In this document: positions 24,272 to 37,104 of the stretch, one piece after another
Layout: the number at the start of each line of letters is the position of its first letter
Numbering within the stretch: the stretch's first letter is position 1
Assembly: GCA_037349105.1 (NCBI GenBank)
Contig: JAYJMM010000070.1
Span: forward strand, 434,001-498,000
From: Limnomonas spitsbergensis
Lineage: Eukaryota > Chlorophyta > Chlorophyceae > Chlamydomonadales
Direction: 5' to 3'
Length of the DNA stretch: 64,000 nucleotides
The notes under the pieces: generated by a model
Told to the model about the DNA's origin: nothing
Databases searched by the model: none
What the model saw: the letters and a program-made list of their open reading frames with translations, nothing else
Position numbers and translations under genes: made by a program

Positions 24272-24720
24272 TACTTGGCGGCTACTGTTTTTGTTATCGC
24301 TGCTGAAGGTGGATGTGCGCCCATGGGCATGGCAAGCCTTTCCCATGGCCATGTGGCTGAAACATCTCGGTCAAATAATCTGCCATGTTGCTGATTAAAA
24401 TTAACGTGACTCAGCGAATCTGGAACGGTGTAGAGTGAGGTTGTATGGAACGGCGAAGAGTGAGCTCTCTGAGATGATAACCCAAAGACTGGCACATTTT
24501 GGGTATTTGGTGTGACTGGATTTTTGTAAAATAACGAGACATTGCGTGGACTCGAACTCAGAACAGAAAGGCCTAAGCAGTGCCCGACAACAAGAAAATA
24601 TTTTCTGTACGGTGATCGGTTTTGGTCGGTTTGAAAATGAGATAAGGCAGCGCCGCTCACATATTCCAGTTGAGATAGGCAATCGGCCGCTTTAATTGGC
24701 TCATAAGCAGGCAAAGAACC
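24272..24720. other. intergenic: phosphatase 3' flank and PETs promoter region
   Basis: About 450 bp between the phosphatase stop and the first PETs ATG. A long minus-strand open frame (24915-24091) runs through it, but it overlaps coding exon 7 of the phosphatase and exons 1-2 of PETs and shows no family features. No clear promoter motif seen. Confidence 0.5.
24525..24529 (+). promoter_or_regulatory. TGTAA poly(A)-type signal
   Basis: TGTAA about 254 nt behind the phosphatase stop, before the PETs start at 24721. Assigned by position only. Confidence 0.35.
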
Positions 24721-27700
24721 ATGATGCTTAAGGCGGCTGGCAGCCAGGTTGGCATCGATCGTGCTTTCCCTCGATCTCGTGGTCCTGGGTGATAATTTGG
24801 ACACTTGCTGTATGTAGGCAAAGGCTATTTCTGGAGCAGCTCCTGTTCGCCTCAACTCTGTGGCCACAAGGTATCGCAGCTTGTGTTGAGAGGTTATGAT
24901 GAGGTCAATCAGCACGTCGGGCCTCGCTGATCAATCATATTTCAATTGTATTTCTTTGCAGTGTTGTGTCTCGGCGCAGGCATGCTGCTTTCAAGAGCAC
25001 TGGCCGACAGGCTATTCGTGTGAAGGCTTCTGCCGAGGAGAGCGATGCGCCTTCCACCGAAGCGCCTGCCGTCCCTGAGCCTGCCGCTGTTGCAGCTGCT
25101 GGTGTCTCAAGTGGTGGTGGTGCTCCCAGGCGTGCCAGGAGGGAGGTCACTGTCGACCTCGCATCCGTCAAGCCTGGTGACGAGTTCGAGGGCACTGTGG
25201 TGCGTAGCGAGCCGTCAAACAGCCGACATGGGAACGCTTAGTCGTCTATTGATGGGGGCTATTCTACCAATATAATGCACGCATGGTTCTGGGGTGCTCA
25301 CAGAGCCGACCTCACCTGGCTGCGGCGATGCATTCCAAGAGCAGCGGTGAAGCACTGCTGTCAATGTGCATGAGCTTCATTGTGGAAGTCCAGTACTCAA
25401 AGTCCATTTAGATGATGGGGACGAAGTGCAAGTGATCACCTCTACACGGAGAACAGCCTAGCGGTGATAAGCGACTGCTTAGCCCCGTGGACATCAACTT
25501 TGACAGTGCCGCGATCTGGACTGCCTGGTTTATTAGTCTGACAGAAAGATGGACGAATTCCATGGGGTCTAGAGGCGATTGGGTCTGACCATGTGTGCAT
25601 CATGACACGTCGATACCGACTGACGGCCACCCCTACGCGTCCCTCCTTGCAGACTGCCGTCGAGGGCTTTGGTGCATTCGTCAACTTTGGTGCTGAGAAG
25701 GAAGGTCTCGTCCATATCTCCCAGCTTGCGGTGCGCAGGGTGCTGACTGGGTGAAAGGGCAGTAGAAAGCGAGAATACGGGGGTTGTACAGAGGTTGATT
25801 CCCATGACCTCTCCAAACCGGCCACGCTGGTGGGGACTGAAGGCTGGAATATTCCATGCTGCGTGGAAATTCAATGTGGTTCATCGGTTTCAAAAGCCTG
25901 ACATGCTTGATTCCCGATGACTGAGAAGGTGGGAGGGGCCTTTGGACTCAGTTTGCCCAGTTTGTGGCCATGAACTTGTCCACACCGCAGATGCCTCTCT
26001 CAGTGTATAAGATTGTGAAACAATACCCCATGCAGCATTACCCTGCCCTGAATTTTGCATCTGAGGGGACGGAGGTCATGAAAAAGTAGGCGTTGGGATT
26101 CTATGACGACACCTGAGACAGCTTGCTGTCGCCCTGATTTCAGCTTACCGTACCGATTGCTTACTAATGGGCTGGATGGCAATGTTTGCAAGCCATGCTT
26201 GACCTCTTCGCTTGAGTTAAGCTTGTGTTGTCGCCTTTGTTTGCAGAACAAGTTTGTTGGCAGCGCTGATAAGGTGGTCTCAGTCAACCAGGTGGTCAAA
26301 GTGCGCGTCCTCTCTTTCGATGTCGCCTCCGGCAAGATTGCCCTGACCATGAAGGGCGCCACTGGTGAGTAGCATGCAAGTTGGCTCAGACTTGTACCGT
26401 TAAGTACTAAAGAATCTTCGGAGCCTGAATGATGGGCAAACTTGGAGGGGAGATGAAATTCCAGGCTGGACTAAACCATTTCATCAGCTTCTGAGCAGAA
26501 CCTCACAGCCCTGTGCCCTGTGCATGATACCCTTTCCAATGTGTGCAAGGAAGTATGGAGGCCTGCGATGTAATATTGAACAGCCATGACTTCTGATGCT
26601 GGCGTAGATGCTGTCCTGATGTGATGATGCACCTCAGGGGACAGTGTGGTCGTCTCTGCCATTGACTTGGAGGTTGATTTTTTTTTTGATTCATTGCATC
26701 TGTCTGGCATACTTTAGTGCTGACCGCCCCCGCCCCTGCTGGCTTCTGCCTGCTAAGCGCTCCTCCCTATTCCACCGTCTTTCCCTGCAGGCGCTGCTGA
26801 GGCTGAAGACGATGATGAGGACTACGATGATGATGGCATGCAGCCTGAGGAGGGCCATGAGTTTGTGTACGCCGACGCCTCCGCAGACTTCCAGTTTCCT
26901 TTCCAGATGGAAGAGGAGGACGGCGAGCTGACCGTATCCGCCGTCGCGGAGTTTGAGGAGCAGGATGACTTAGTGGTGGAGCGCGTCATGGACATTGAGA
27001 TTCCTCTGAATGCCCTGGTGACTGGAACGGTAAGAGCTGGAGCGCAGCTGATTGACCATCAAGGGTGGAATGAGTGGGAAGTGGGGCTGCTGGCTGCACA
27101 GGGCATGGATGAAGGATGGCCGACAAAGTAGATTGGGGAGATTATTCAAGATAGGTGGGATGAGTCCATCCTGATGAGGTCAGGTGGTGACCTGGGTTGA
27201 AGATGGAGGATCATTGTTAAAAGATGGGAGAGCCGTGGATGCTATCATCCTGGTGTCGCTGACTGCCTGGAATGAGACAAAAGGCTGGGGCGTAAGGGAA
27301 AGCAGTGCTCGTTATTATTGAATGCATGATTATCATTCACCATGCAGAGGCAAGGGCAACAGGGTGAAATAGGATGTGTTCAAATACAACTTCGATTGTA
27401 AGGGTGGGCAACAGACTTTTGACTTCAATTTTGACTGCCGATGTGAGGTGGCTTTCAGTCAAGATGCTTTTGTACTTCTAGCCCTGCAGCCTGGGGTATC
27501 ATATCTTTTGTTTTGCATGATATTTGCAGATCACGCGTGTTGAGGACTACGGTGCCTTTGTCTCCATCAACTGGAACGGCAAGGAGGTCCGAGCTTTCTT
27601 GGAGCGCGATGAGGCCAAGGTGGGGACAATGCTAACGTTATGCAGCTACACTGGTCATGATGTAATAGTGTACTTGAGGTGTTGTTATTCTGTACATCAA

Positions 27701-30700
27701 CCTTAATGAACCACCTGGGGTCGGGCGCATTGCATGCGACGAGACTTGCATGTTTCCAGCCAGCGCCTGGGACCAGTATTGGTGCTTTCTGCTGTGATGC
27801 CCCCTCTTAACGTCTAGCGGTGCGCCCGACCCTCACTCGCCCTTAGTCTAGGCGGAGCAAACAGTCAGTGGCATTGCCTTGCCCTGCCCCAATCCCTGTG
27901 GATCTGATCATTGCCCTCCAAACCCTTGGATGCCTTCAGATCCCCTCAGCCGGCATGACTGACAAGGAGCTGGCTGAATACGTTGAGGAAGGCGATGATA
28001 TCCCCGTCTACATCTCCACCGAATTCGACGACATGAAGGAGTTCTACAAGGAGGGCGATAAGATCGAGGCCTTTGTGCTGGAGTACACGGACAAGGTGCG
28101 TGTTCTATCTTCAGGATGTGAAAACTGTGCTTGAATCTGTGGAATATGAAAGTTCAAGAATTGTGAGGTGGGACAACCCTGAACTTAGTCAGGGATGTAT
28201 TGAAAACCACCTGCTGCTTTGTAAAAATGACCAGGTGACGCCAGATGGTGTTGGATTGACCTGCAGGTCCACCCCTTCTGATGATTAATGTGATCAATGT
28301 ATACACCACGTACTGGGCTTTTACCCGACATCACCACACTGCCTCATGACCCCCCTGTGGCCTGATCCTCTGACTTTGTTTGTTTGCAGGGCATGAACCT
28401 GACCCAGTACACGGACGCTGAGGTGGAGGCAGACGGTCTGGAGCTGGGTGATGATGATGATGAGGGCGAGGTGAGCAGGCAGGGGTATGGATATATCAGG
28501 TAGGACAAGGGAGGTAAGCAGGCAGGGGTATTGATATATCAGGTAGGACAAGGGAGGTAAGCAGGCAGGGGCATTGATATATCAGGTAGGACAAGGGAGG
28601 TAAGCAGGCAGGGGCATTGATATATCAGGTAGGACAAGGGAGGTAAGCAGGCAGGGGCATTGATATATCAGGTAGGACAAGGGAGGTAAGCAGGCAGGGG
28701 CATTGATATATCAGGTAGGACAAGGGAGGTAAGCAGGCAGGGACAGGTACGGAGACAATGTGCATAGGTGGTTATGTGATGGGTTTACGAATGCCCCAAA
28801 AGGATGAGTGGTGGTCATGTAAGTTGTGGTGCCGCGTGTTTTTCAAAGCGCGCACAGATTGAGTTTTGTTAGGTGTGTGCCGGCAGCACACGATTTAGTA
28901 TTAGTGTGCCAGTCTGAGGGGTGGTTGGCACTGCATGATTGGGGACTCAAAAAGGCTTGATCATCCCTTGTTGAATTAATTTATACCCAGTCACAGGTCA
29001 TACGGTTGGTCGCGGTGTGTGCTGCCTATTGCAGGCTCCTCCTCTCATCTCTCCCTCCCTATGTCTCCTGTTTGTCCTGCCTGCAGATCAGCGACGAGGT
29101 CCTGTCCGTCATGGGGGACATGCAGAGCCTGGATGTCATGGCGCTCATGCCGGAGGACCTGCTTGAGGACACCAGCGGCGACTCCGATGCGGTCTCGACT
29201 GGCGACGGCAGCGTGCCCGAAGTTGTGATTGAATACCAGGTGAAGATTCAACACAAGCTTGCATGGTATCTGCCTGTGCAGTTCCTGGTAGTACGGTATC
29301 AGTACCACTTATTTTCTGCTTCTGCCTCTGCAGCACCTTGTGTAAGTCTCTAGGGCACAGCAGTGTCTCAGTCAGTGCAGCGCCCCCAGCAGTCTCTTGG
29401 ATGCATATCGCCAGTTCCTTTGTCTCAAAGGACTGAACAGTGCACGCTTCAGGAAGTGGCTTGTTTACAACATATTTTGTACCCTGGAATGTCCGTCCAT
29501 CCATATGGGTGTCTGTCAGCTTTTCTTGTTTCTCTTTTTTTGCACTACTTTGCTCTTGAGTTTTTAGTGTGTGTGTGTGTGTCTGCTGACCCCCTCCCTT
29601 CCCCCACCTTGTGTTCAGGGCCAACGAGGCCCTCTGACAGGTGGCTTCTTCACCAAGGGTGGCAACTTCACTGTGCCCTCGGTCAACTTCCCTGACCGAC
29701 CCCTGGTACGTCTGAGGCAGCTGGGGGTGACGAGTGGGTTTGTAGGATTTAGCCAAGTTTGTGGCAGGGTGGATTTTTAGGATGTAAGTTACATTGCGTT
29801 TGCTGCAGACATTTTTTACTCCTCCCGTCCTCGATCTGAGCAGGGTTCTGTCAAGGCTAGTTTTGTCCACACATGGATACAGCCACACCCTTGTACATGA
29901 AACTGCAGCAGCAACTGTGGACTGTTGGTTCCCCTGGGCTTGCAGAGGGATACCAAATCATTTGCCTTCAGCAGCTGGTCCCTGCTTGCATACCAGCGCT
30001 GGATGGAATCCTGCATCATCTGACCCCTGACCTGTGGACTGTTGGTTCCCCTGGCCCTTTAGGAGAAGGCCAACTCATTTGCCCTGAGCAACCTACAATT
30101 GACCGACACAGACTTCGATGGGGACGAGATCTACCTGGAGGAGCTGTGGCAGCAAACCATCCACGTGCCCAAGGTCAGGCTACAGGAGGGGAACGGGTGG
30201 TGATGGACAAGTTTGGGGGGAGGTGCAGTATTATCGGCCCAAATTGTTGAAATTGCTGGAAGCTGAAATTCTTTCGCCCGATTGAAATGAGGTGGTGAGG
30301 CCCGAGCAGTGTGGAATGTGTCGCTTTGTGAGGGTATGCAAGTCACTTTGTCTCCTTGAGGGTACACACGCTTACAGAGGAGCTCTATACAAGCATTGTT
30401 GCTGGGTGTGCCAGTGGGTGTTTTGCAGGATTCTATTTCGAGAGCAACCCGAGGCCCATAATGCGCCTGCCGGACCTTCAAGGTTTTTAACTGTTCTCAT
30501 GGTCTGCGATTTGTCGTGACCCTGCATTTGAGCCTGAAACCTTGTGAGAGCAGCCATGCTGACAAGGTGTACTGCACCCCCTTCCCCCACCCCCAGGATG
30601 TCCTCAAGAAGATGGGTCTGAAGATCAGGTTCGACGAGAAGGGCGAGTCTGAGGTCTACGAGGGTGTCTCTGAGGGCACCGATGTTGGCGATGTAAGTGG

Positions 30701-33700
30701 AGGGCCACAAGCCATGTACTGGAACAACAGACCCAACCATGCAAGCTTGTGCATGGATGTAGGGACCTAGCATGCATGTGCATAAGCGGTGGGACCTATA
30801 CATCGGCCTGTTGGAATGTGATCCATAGGACAATCTCGTCTTCAAGCAACCTCAATTTAGTCTTGTTTACTTGTCTGCCACGCTATGAATGTGTGTTGGA
30901 ATGCGGTTGTTGCAACCCGAGTAGGATGCCGACCTAAACCCTCCCACCTCTTGTTTGTGTTCCTCTGCGCAGGTGGATGTGTCTTTTGCCACCCTGGGTG
31001 CGGACCAGAAGGCACGCGTTGCAGCCTTTGTTGACGATCTCATGGAGGCGGATGAGGGCGAGGCGGAGTTCTCGCTGAGGGCGATGAGGAGGCCATTGGT
31101 CTATGCAGTGGCTGTGCAGTGTGAGTGGGGACCTGAGTGTGGGGAAGGGCTGTGCCTGAGCATTGGGTATGGATGTGTGTGGGCGGGGCAGAGGCCAATG
31201 GTGGAAAAATGTATGGTCAAGGGCTGAATCAGAGTTTTGTCTCGACCCTGATGGACTACACAGTTATGGCCGCTGTGGCTGCCCAGCACCTGGTGGTACA
31301 GCATGCCGGAATGTTTCCCCACCCCCTAGTGGCCTGAAGGAGCACCTCGCCCTATGTTACCAGACGCGCCTGTGTACTGAACGTCCTCTCATCTCTTGAA
31401 TACGCTCGTCTAAAAGCAGCTTAAATATGTCTTGAATGGTTATAGCGCGAGCCCTGGGACCTTAACCTCCCACCCGTCTCTCACAGAGGTGCATGCCCTG
31501 AGGCCTGTGTTTGCATGGCGCCGCCGGGTGTTGGTAGTTACACGCCCTTTGCAACGCAGGTAGGTTTGATGACCTGCAACCTGGCTCTTTGCTGAACCTG
31601 CTTTTTGTTTGTGTTCTGCGCGCAGCGATCGCTGCCGCCACCGTCAAGAGCCTGCGCGACAAGACTGGCGCTGGAATGATGGACTGCAAGAAGGCGCTGT
31701 TGGAGAATGACCTAGACGAGGAGAAGGCGACCGAGGTATAAACAGAGGCAGCAGCAGAGAAGCAGACCCATGGCTGCCGCCAGGCTGTGGGGCAGTCAGT
31801 TTGCGCTTCAGTCTGTGAAGGAAAGGCCTGCCTGGCCTGCAGGAGCTTAAGGGAAGGGCACTGGCCTAGCCAATACGGCGTGCGTGATCTTGGAGGAGAA
31901 TGAGCGCCTCTCTTCCTCTCATTTTATGTTTCCTTTCTGTGTATGTACTGAACGGATTGCCATGATTGGGCATTGGTGCAACTGGTTGGGGTCACGACAC
32001 AGGGCAAACTACATTTGGCTGCAAATGATTTGTACTTTCCGAAATGGTGGCTGTTGGCCATGGCGCATTGATGCGCACACTTGATTTCTATTCAACATGC
32101 CTGCGTGGACTTGTGGGTTGGAGGCGCCGCTCCCCACCCCTCCGTGGTTTCGAATGACCTGAATTGTCTTTTTGCCTGTGAAGTTACACTTGTAAAGTGC
32201 CTGCGCATCGTTTGTATCATTCCCATTTCTCTGGATTATAGGTGCGGTCGGCCACTGTTCTTCGTTTCCCAGTCAGTGCAGCATGTTCCACCTGAAGCAT
32301 GACTTTCCTGAGAGCTCCCCCTGGCAGCTTGGCCCCCCCCTGATAGCATTTTTAATGATCCAGTATCTTGCTTTGTCTTGAATGTCGCCTGCCTCTTCAC
32401 ATGCCCCTCAAATGCCACTGAAGCCTCTGGGCCGAGCCAAAGGTATCTCTCCCCCCCTGTGCCCCGCTCCCTCCTGCAGTGGCTGCGCCAGAAGGGCCTG
32501 TCGGGTGCGGACAAGAAGTCCGGGCGCGTGGCGTCAGAGGGCGCTGTCTGCACCTACATCCACCCAGGCTCGCGTCTGGGCGTGCTTCTGGAGGTCAACT
32601 GCGAGACAGACTTTGTGGCGGCCTCTGACAAGTTCCAGGCCCTGGTAGGTGTCTCAGTAGCTATGGCCACAGTGGGTCACAGGAGGGAGGAGCGGACTAA
32701 CATTAAGTGGATGTTCGTCATGGCTGCCTGCAACAAGTGCCAGGCTCTATTCTGTGTATTTCTCCACAAGGCTGTAGCTGCCCCTCACAAATGTGCTTGT
32801 GTATGCGAGCCTGAACGACACGTTTTCATGAGTGTCACACATGTCGGATGTTCAGATTTTAATGGAGTGTGTGTCTATTTGACCACTGCTGTGGGGTGGG
32901 GTGGGGCTAAGACTAAGCTGGAATGATGTTTGGCTGCAGATAAGGGTCAGCATTCAGGTTGTACTGCTGGGAACCAAAAGTGACCACAGGCTTACTCCTC
33001 CCCCTTCATCCAGAACCATCAACCACATCCTGTAGAGCCCCTCTCTTCTTCGCTGACCTGTCTCCTCTTAACTCCTTCAATACCCATCTCCTCGGCAGGC
33101 ATCTGAATGACCGTTCCCCCCCCCTGCGTTCCCTCCCAGATTAACGAGCTGGGCATGATCATCGCTGCCTCCCCAGATGTGCTGGTGGTCAACCCCGAGG
33201 ACGTCCCTGCAGAGCTGCTCAATAAGGAGAAGGATGTGGAGATGGGCAAGGAGGACATCAAGAACAAGCCGGAGGCAGTCAGGTGAGGGGGAAGGGACTG
33301 GGGGGAGCAGGCAATGATGTGGAAGGGAGCTGGAAACGCTGGATGAAGAGGAGATGGTGAATGAAGACAGGATTTAGTCAATTGTGCTCTGCGCTATGAT
33401 GAAGTGGTTGCTCACCTCCTCTGCCAGGGCCAAGATCGTGGAGGGTCGCATTGAGAAGATCAAGAACACCATGGCTCTGGTCAACCAGGACTCCCTCAGC
33501 AACCCCAGCAAGACAGTGGCGGAGCTGGTGAAGGAGACCACCGCAGCGCTGGGCGAGAAGGTGAGAGGCATGGAGGGGGAGATACAAGGTGTGGATGAGG
33601 ACAGGACACAACTTGCTCGCATATCATATACCTATCTAAAGATGTTTTACCATTGCGACCAGTGCTGTGCCAATTACGATCGTTACGGTGGCTGAATTAC

Positions 33701-36700
33701 GTAGCTGAGCTTCAGTCACCGTATAAGGCAAAATAAGCCACTTCACTAGGATGCCGTAATTACGTGCACGATCTATAAATTACGGCGCAATGGCACAGCA
33801 CTGATTGCGACCCTGTTACCCACTATTTGCCCCACTAGTGATCACCTGTTAAGTGTTTAGTCGGAATCTCATCCACAAATTAACATTAAAATTACGTGTT
33901 CAGTCTGCATGCATGTTCAGCAAAATTCAGTTGGTATTTGGTCCACTGATGTGTGGATCTTCTCTATTTTCCATGTACAGGTATCAGTACGGCGGTTTGA
34001 GAGGTTCAAACTTGGTGAGGGTCTAGAGAAGCGCAGCAATGACTTTGCGGCAGAGGTGGCCCAGCAGATGCAGGCCAAGGCGGCCGCAGCGCCGGCCAAG
34101 GCCCTCGAGCCCAAGAAGGAGGAGGCCAAGGAGGAGCCTGCGAAAGCCATGGTGCAGGTCAGAGGAGGAATTAGGCTTTAATCTGAATATTGAGTGTTAT
34201 GGATGATGATCATGATCGAGATGGAGGACAGCGTAGCAGCTGCAGCTGCAGCCTACCTGAAGTGGCACTGCCTGAACTCGAATGGCCTCGATTTACATCG
34301 CCGGAGGTCACACCGAGTGGAGTGAATCCGCTGTTGGTTCAGCTGCTGCCTCAGTTCAGCAGAATTGCATGTCACTTGTGTGGTTGGCCTGTCGACTGCC
34401 CAGTGCGGTGGGTGGCAGATATAATGCGAGTGCGACTGCTGCTGAGACAATGGTTTCATGCCTGCGCCCTTTTCCCTAGGTTGCTGCCAAGGTGGTCAAG
34501 GAGCTGCGCGACAAGACTGGTGCTGGCATGATGGACTGCAAGAAGGCGCTGGGTAAGAGCACCCTTTTGAGGGCAGGGGAGCTAAGCACAGGTTAATTTT
34601 GGTACGCGCAAGACCGTTTGAAAAGGGCCAATGGGCGGCCACTTCCAGGCAGATGTGTAACGAATGTCAACCAAGGTTGGTTGCTTAGGCAAGAGGGCAT
34701 GCCGCCTGAAGCCCTTGACCGTAGGCCATGATGTGGCGGGACTGTCGCTGCAGCACAACAAAATAATGGATGGTTCAGACTAAACGTATTTCTAGATTCC
34801 TCTTTGAGAGGTTTTTCTGAAGAGGTCCGGCATCTGGGTGGGGTATTTGAAACTATATGAGCTATCTGACCTGGATTTCCACGACCTTATTTCTCTGTTC
34901 AAAACCTGCCTACTAAGCTCCACGGTGTTTTTTTCATTGGACGACCCTGCTCTGCCTGTGTTAGGTTTGAACGATGGCGATATGGAGGCCTCCATTGAGT
35001 GGCTGCGTAAGAAGGGCCTTGCAGGTGCCGACAAGAAGGGGAGCAGGCTGGCAGCGGAGGGTGTGGTGGCCAGGTGAGGGGCTGGAGGAGGGGAACAGGG
35101 GTTAGGTGAGGGGCCGGAGGAGGGGAACAAGGCGGCCAGCTGAGGGTGGTCGGACACGGGAGTGTGCCCTGCTGGGCTGAGGGGATGATCTGTTGCCATT
35201 TGGGGTTCTATTCATTTCGTTTCATGAGCCTGCATGGACTTAATGTAGTGTCTTCAACAGACAATCACTGCGGCCATTTGGGGCTGTCCTAAAGAGGACC
35301 AGGCAGGGAAGTTAGTCGGCCACCCCAGGGAACCCCGGCAGAAGTTGCCTTGCTGGTCTACCAGCCCATGGACTTGTATTTGCCTGTAGTTTAAGAAGTA
35401 TTTGTGTGCCATCATCCACCCAGCCCCCTTCAATGTACCACAGCCCATCGGAAGCAGGAGATTAACAACTCGAAAACAAGCCAGCTGCTGTGGATTGAGT
35501 GTGAGCACGTCTAGTGAGTGTTGCGTTCTGATATCCCCTGCACCACTGCCCTGCAGCTACATCCACCCCGGCTCGCGCCTGGGCGTGCTCCTGGAGGTGA
35601 ACTGCGAGACGGACTTTGTGGCAGCCTCTGATGGCTTCCAGGCCCTGGTCAACGGCCTGGCCATGCAGCTGGCAGCCTCACCTATGGTGAGAGGGCCGGG
35701 GAGATTCATTCGACAGGAATCAATGACAGTCTACTGGCTGAGCCTGGGCTGATCCCCAGGCCAGTGAGTTTTTATGAAGGGGGGAACAAGCACCTGTGCC
35801 TGAAACTGAGAGAACCACTTCCACACATCCACACACCATCTATCCCACTCAAGCCTCTCTCTTCCCTGTTTCTCTCCTTTTCCATTCTTTCTTTCAAGGG
35901 ACCATTAAAAATGTATGTTTGGGTCGTGCTTCCCGCCTTCATGGTTTCGATAACTGGATGGATGGCAGATTGGAGGCTGTAGGTGGCATGTTTCTTGAAG
36001 TACGGAATTCAAGCTTGCTAGGGTCGCCCTTCCCGCCTTCCTTGCATCAGCCAGGAAAGCTGATAGAAAGCTTGAGGTGACTTGATATCTTTGAACCGTG
36101 TGCCCCTGTTGCGGCCCGCTCCCCTGTCCCTGTAGGTGCAGTACGTCTCTGCGGAGGATATCCCAGCTGAGGTGTACGCTCGTGAGAAGGAGATTGAGAT
36201 GGGGCGTGAGGACTTGATGAACAAGACCGAGGCCATCCGCGCCAAGATTGCCGAGGGACGCGTTCAAAAGCTGGCGCAAGAGATGGCATTGCTCCCGCAG
36301 CCCTACCTTATGGACAACTCCAAGACAGTGGATCAGGTGAGAATGGGGGGAGCGGCCTGGGGACACGGTGGTCAGCACAGTGGGCGGGAGGGGACAGGCT
36401 GGGGGAATGAGGTCAGTATGGGGTGAATGGGAGACACGAGAGAGGGTGGGATGACTAGGGTTGTAGAAATAGCAGGGGGTGAGTGTGAAAATGAAGTGCA
36501 AATCGAAATTTCAAGTGTAATTAAATGCATTTTGTTGGACGTGAGGTTGAGAGATGAGCTGCTTGTCCGTTGCAGGCTGTGAAGGAGGCGATTGCGGCCA
36601 TTGGGGAGAAGATCTCCGTGCGCCGCTTTGTCAAGTACCAACTAGGCGAGGGCATTGAGAAGAAGACATTTGATCTGGCAGCAGACGTTGCTTCCATGAC

Positions 36701-36716
36701 TGGAAAGAGCGCTTAA
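24721..36716 (+). CDS. PETs: PETs: plastid polyprotein of EF-Ts with two S1 domains
   Basis: 24 exons: 24721-24747, 24818-24870, 24962-25199, 25653-25730, 26247-26364, 26791-27029, 27530-27619, 27940-28095, 28390-28470, 29087-29239, 29619-29705, 30063-30173, 30597-30692, 30973-31120, 31626-31735, 32480-32644, 33140-33282, 33428-33560, 33981-34157, 34480-34552, 34965-35073, 35557-35686, 36136-36336, 36576-36716. All phases fit; 1018 residues. Order: transit peptide (about 1-48, cleavage near RVKA|SAEE); S1 domain 1 (about 92-170, [11 protein letters not shown]); acidic linker; S1 domain 2 (about 240-345, [12 protein letters not shown]); acidic linker to 558; EF-Ts module 1 (560-775) and module 2 (803-1015), each with [16 protein letters not shown] and [11 protein letters not shown]. 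In Chlamydomonas the homologous gene yields the ribosomal protein PSRP-7 (S1 part) and EF-Ts, the nucleotide exchange factor of EF-Tu. Exons 1-2 (micro-exons) and the exon 14 donor are the least certain parts. Confidence 0.93.
28471..28747 (+). repeat. 43-bp minisatellite starting at the PETs exon 9 donor
   Basis: Six full copies and a partial one begin at 28471, 28514, 28557, 28600, 28643, 28686 and 28729. The unit starts with a donor-like GTGAGCAGG/GTAAGCAGG preceded by GAG, exactly as at the exon 9 border, and includes ATTGATATATCAGGTAGGAC. Use of a later donor would add 43 bp per unit and shift the frame. Confidence 0.95.
29913..29985 (+). repeat. decayed duplicate of PETs exon 12 acceptor and start
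   Basis: CTGTGGACTGTTGGTTCCCC then a TTGCAG acceptor and AAATCATTTGCCTTCAGCA match the true intron end and exon 12 start at 30031-30100 (same 20-bp lead, TTTAG acceptor, AACTCATTTGCCCTGAGCA). The earlier copy is frame-broken and lies inside intron 11. Confidence 0.8.
33660..33803. mobile_element. hAT-type MITE, 144 bp, with 8-bp target duplication
   Basis: Terminal inverted repeats start CAGTGCTGTGCCA on both ends (right end GGCACAGCACTG). It is flanked by a perfect 8-bp direct repeat ATTGCGAC at 33652-33659 and 33804-33811. An 8-bp duplication with CAGTG-type ends is typical of hAT elements. No coding capacity. Located in the PETs intron after exon 18. Confidence 0.9.
35070..35136 (+). repeat. 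duplicated PETs exon 21 donor region
   Basis: GGTGAGGGGCTGGAGGAGGG at the exon 21 donor is repeated 33 bp downstream as GGTGAGGGGCCGGAGGAGGG, again preceded by AG. The second copy is a potential competing donor. Confidence 0.75.
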
Positions 36717-37100
36717 TTCGTATGTCTCAAATATGAAAAGGGGAGAACGATATTGCAGTTGGAAGGAGTAACTAGATGTTAGTACACTGTTATCAAAAGT
36801 ATCCTGTCTCAATGTGGGTTTTTTTGCCCCTTATTTTGTTGGTTTCGTTGTAACAGAGGGCAAAGGAATGGGAGATACCCGGCCTGAAAGGCTGGGTTGG
36901 TGTCACCCCGGGCGGATATTAAAAGCCTGAAACCTCTGATGTCTTGAGCTATCATGTTTTGCATCTCACCAGTTTTATGGCTCTGAGGGCCTTGCTTGCC
37001 ATGCTAGATGTTGGCCAGGTACAGGCCACGCTCTTTTGTGCGCACATTTATGAAGGTTAACTTGGGGGGCAAAACTCCCCCATCATGTTAAACGATGTTT
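36717..37100. other. PETs 3' UTR and flank
   Basis: T-rich 3' region with the TGTAA signal at 36849; no gene seen. Ends where the first copy of the dispersed repeat begins. Confidence 0.5.
36849..36853 (+). promoter_or_regulatory. TGTAA poly(A) signal of PETs
   Basis: TGTAA 133 nt behind the PETs stop codon, at a usual distance for chlorophycean 3' ends. Confidence 0.55.
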
Positions 37101-37104
37101 TCGA

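Noticed and set aside
24540..24600. tRNA-like T-arm (GTTCGAGTCC on the minus strand)
   Set aside because: The T-stem does not pair and no matching D-arm, anticodon arm or acceptor stem is present.
29145..29888. Minus-strand 247-codon open frame
   Set aside because: It overlaps two secure PETs exons on the other strand and shows no family features or splice-bounded structure.
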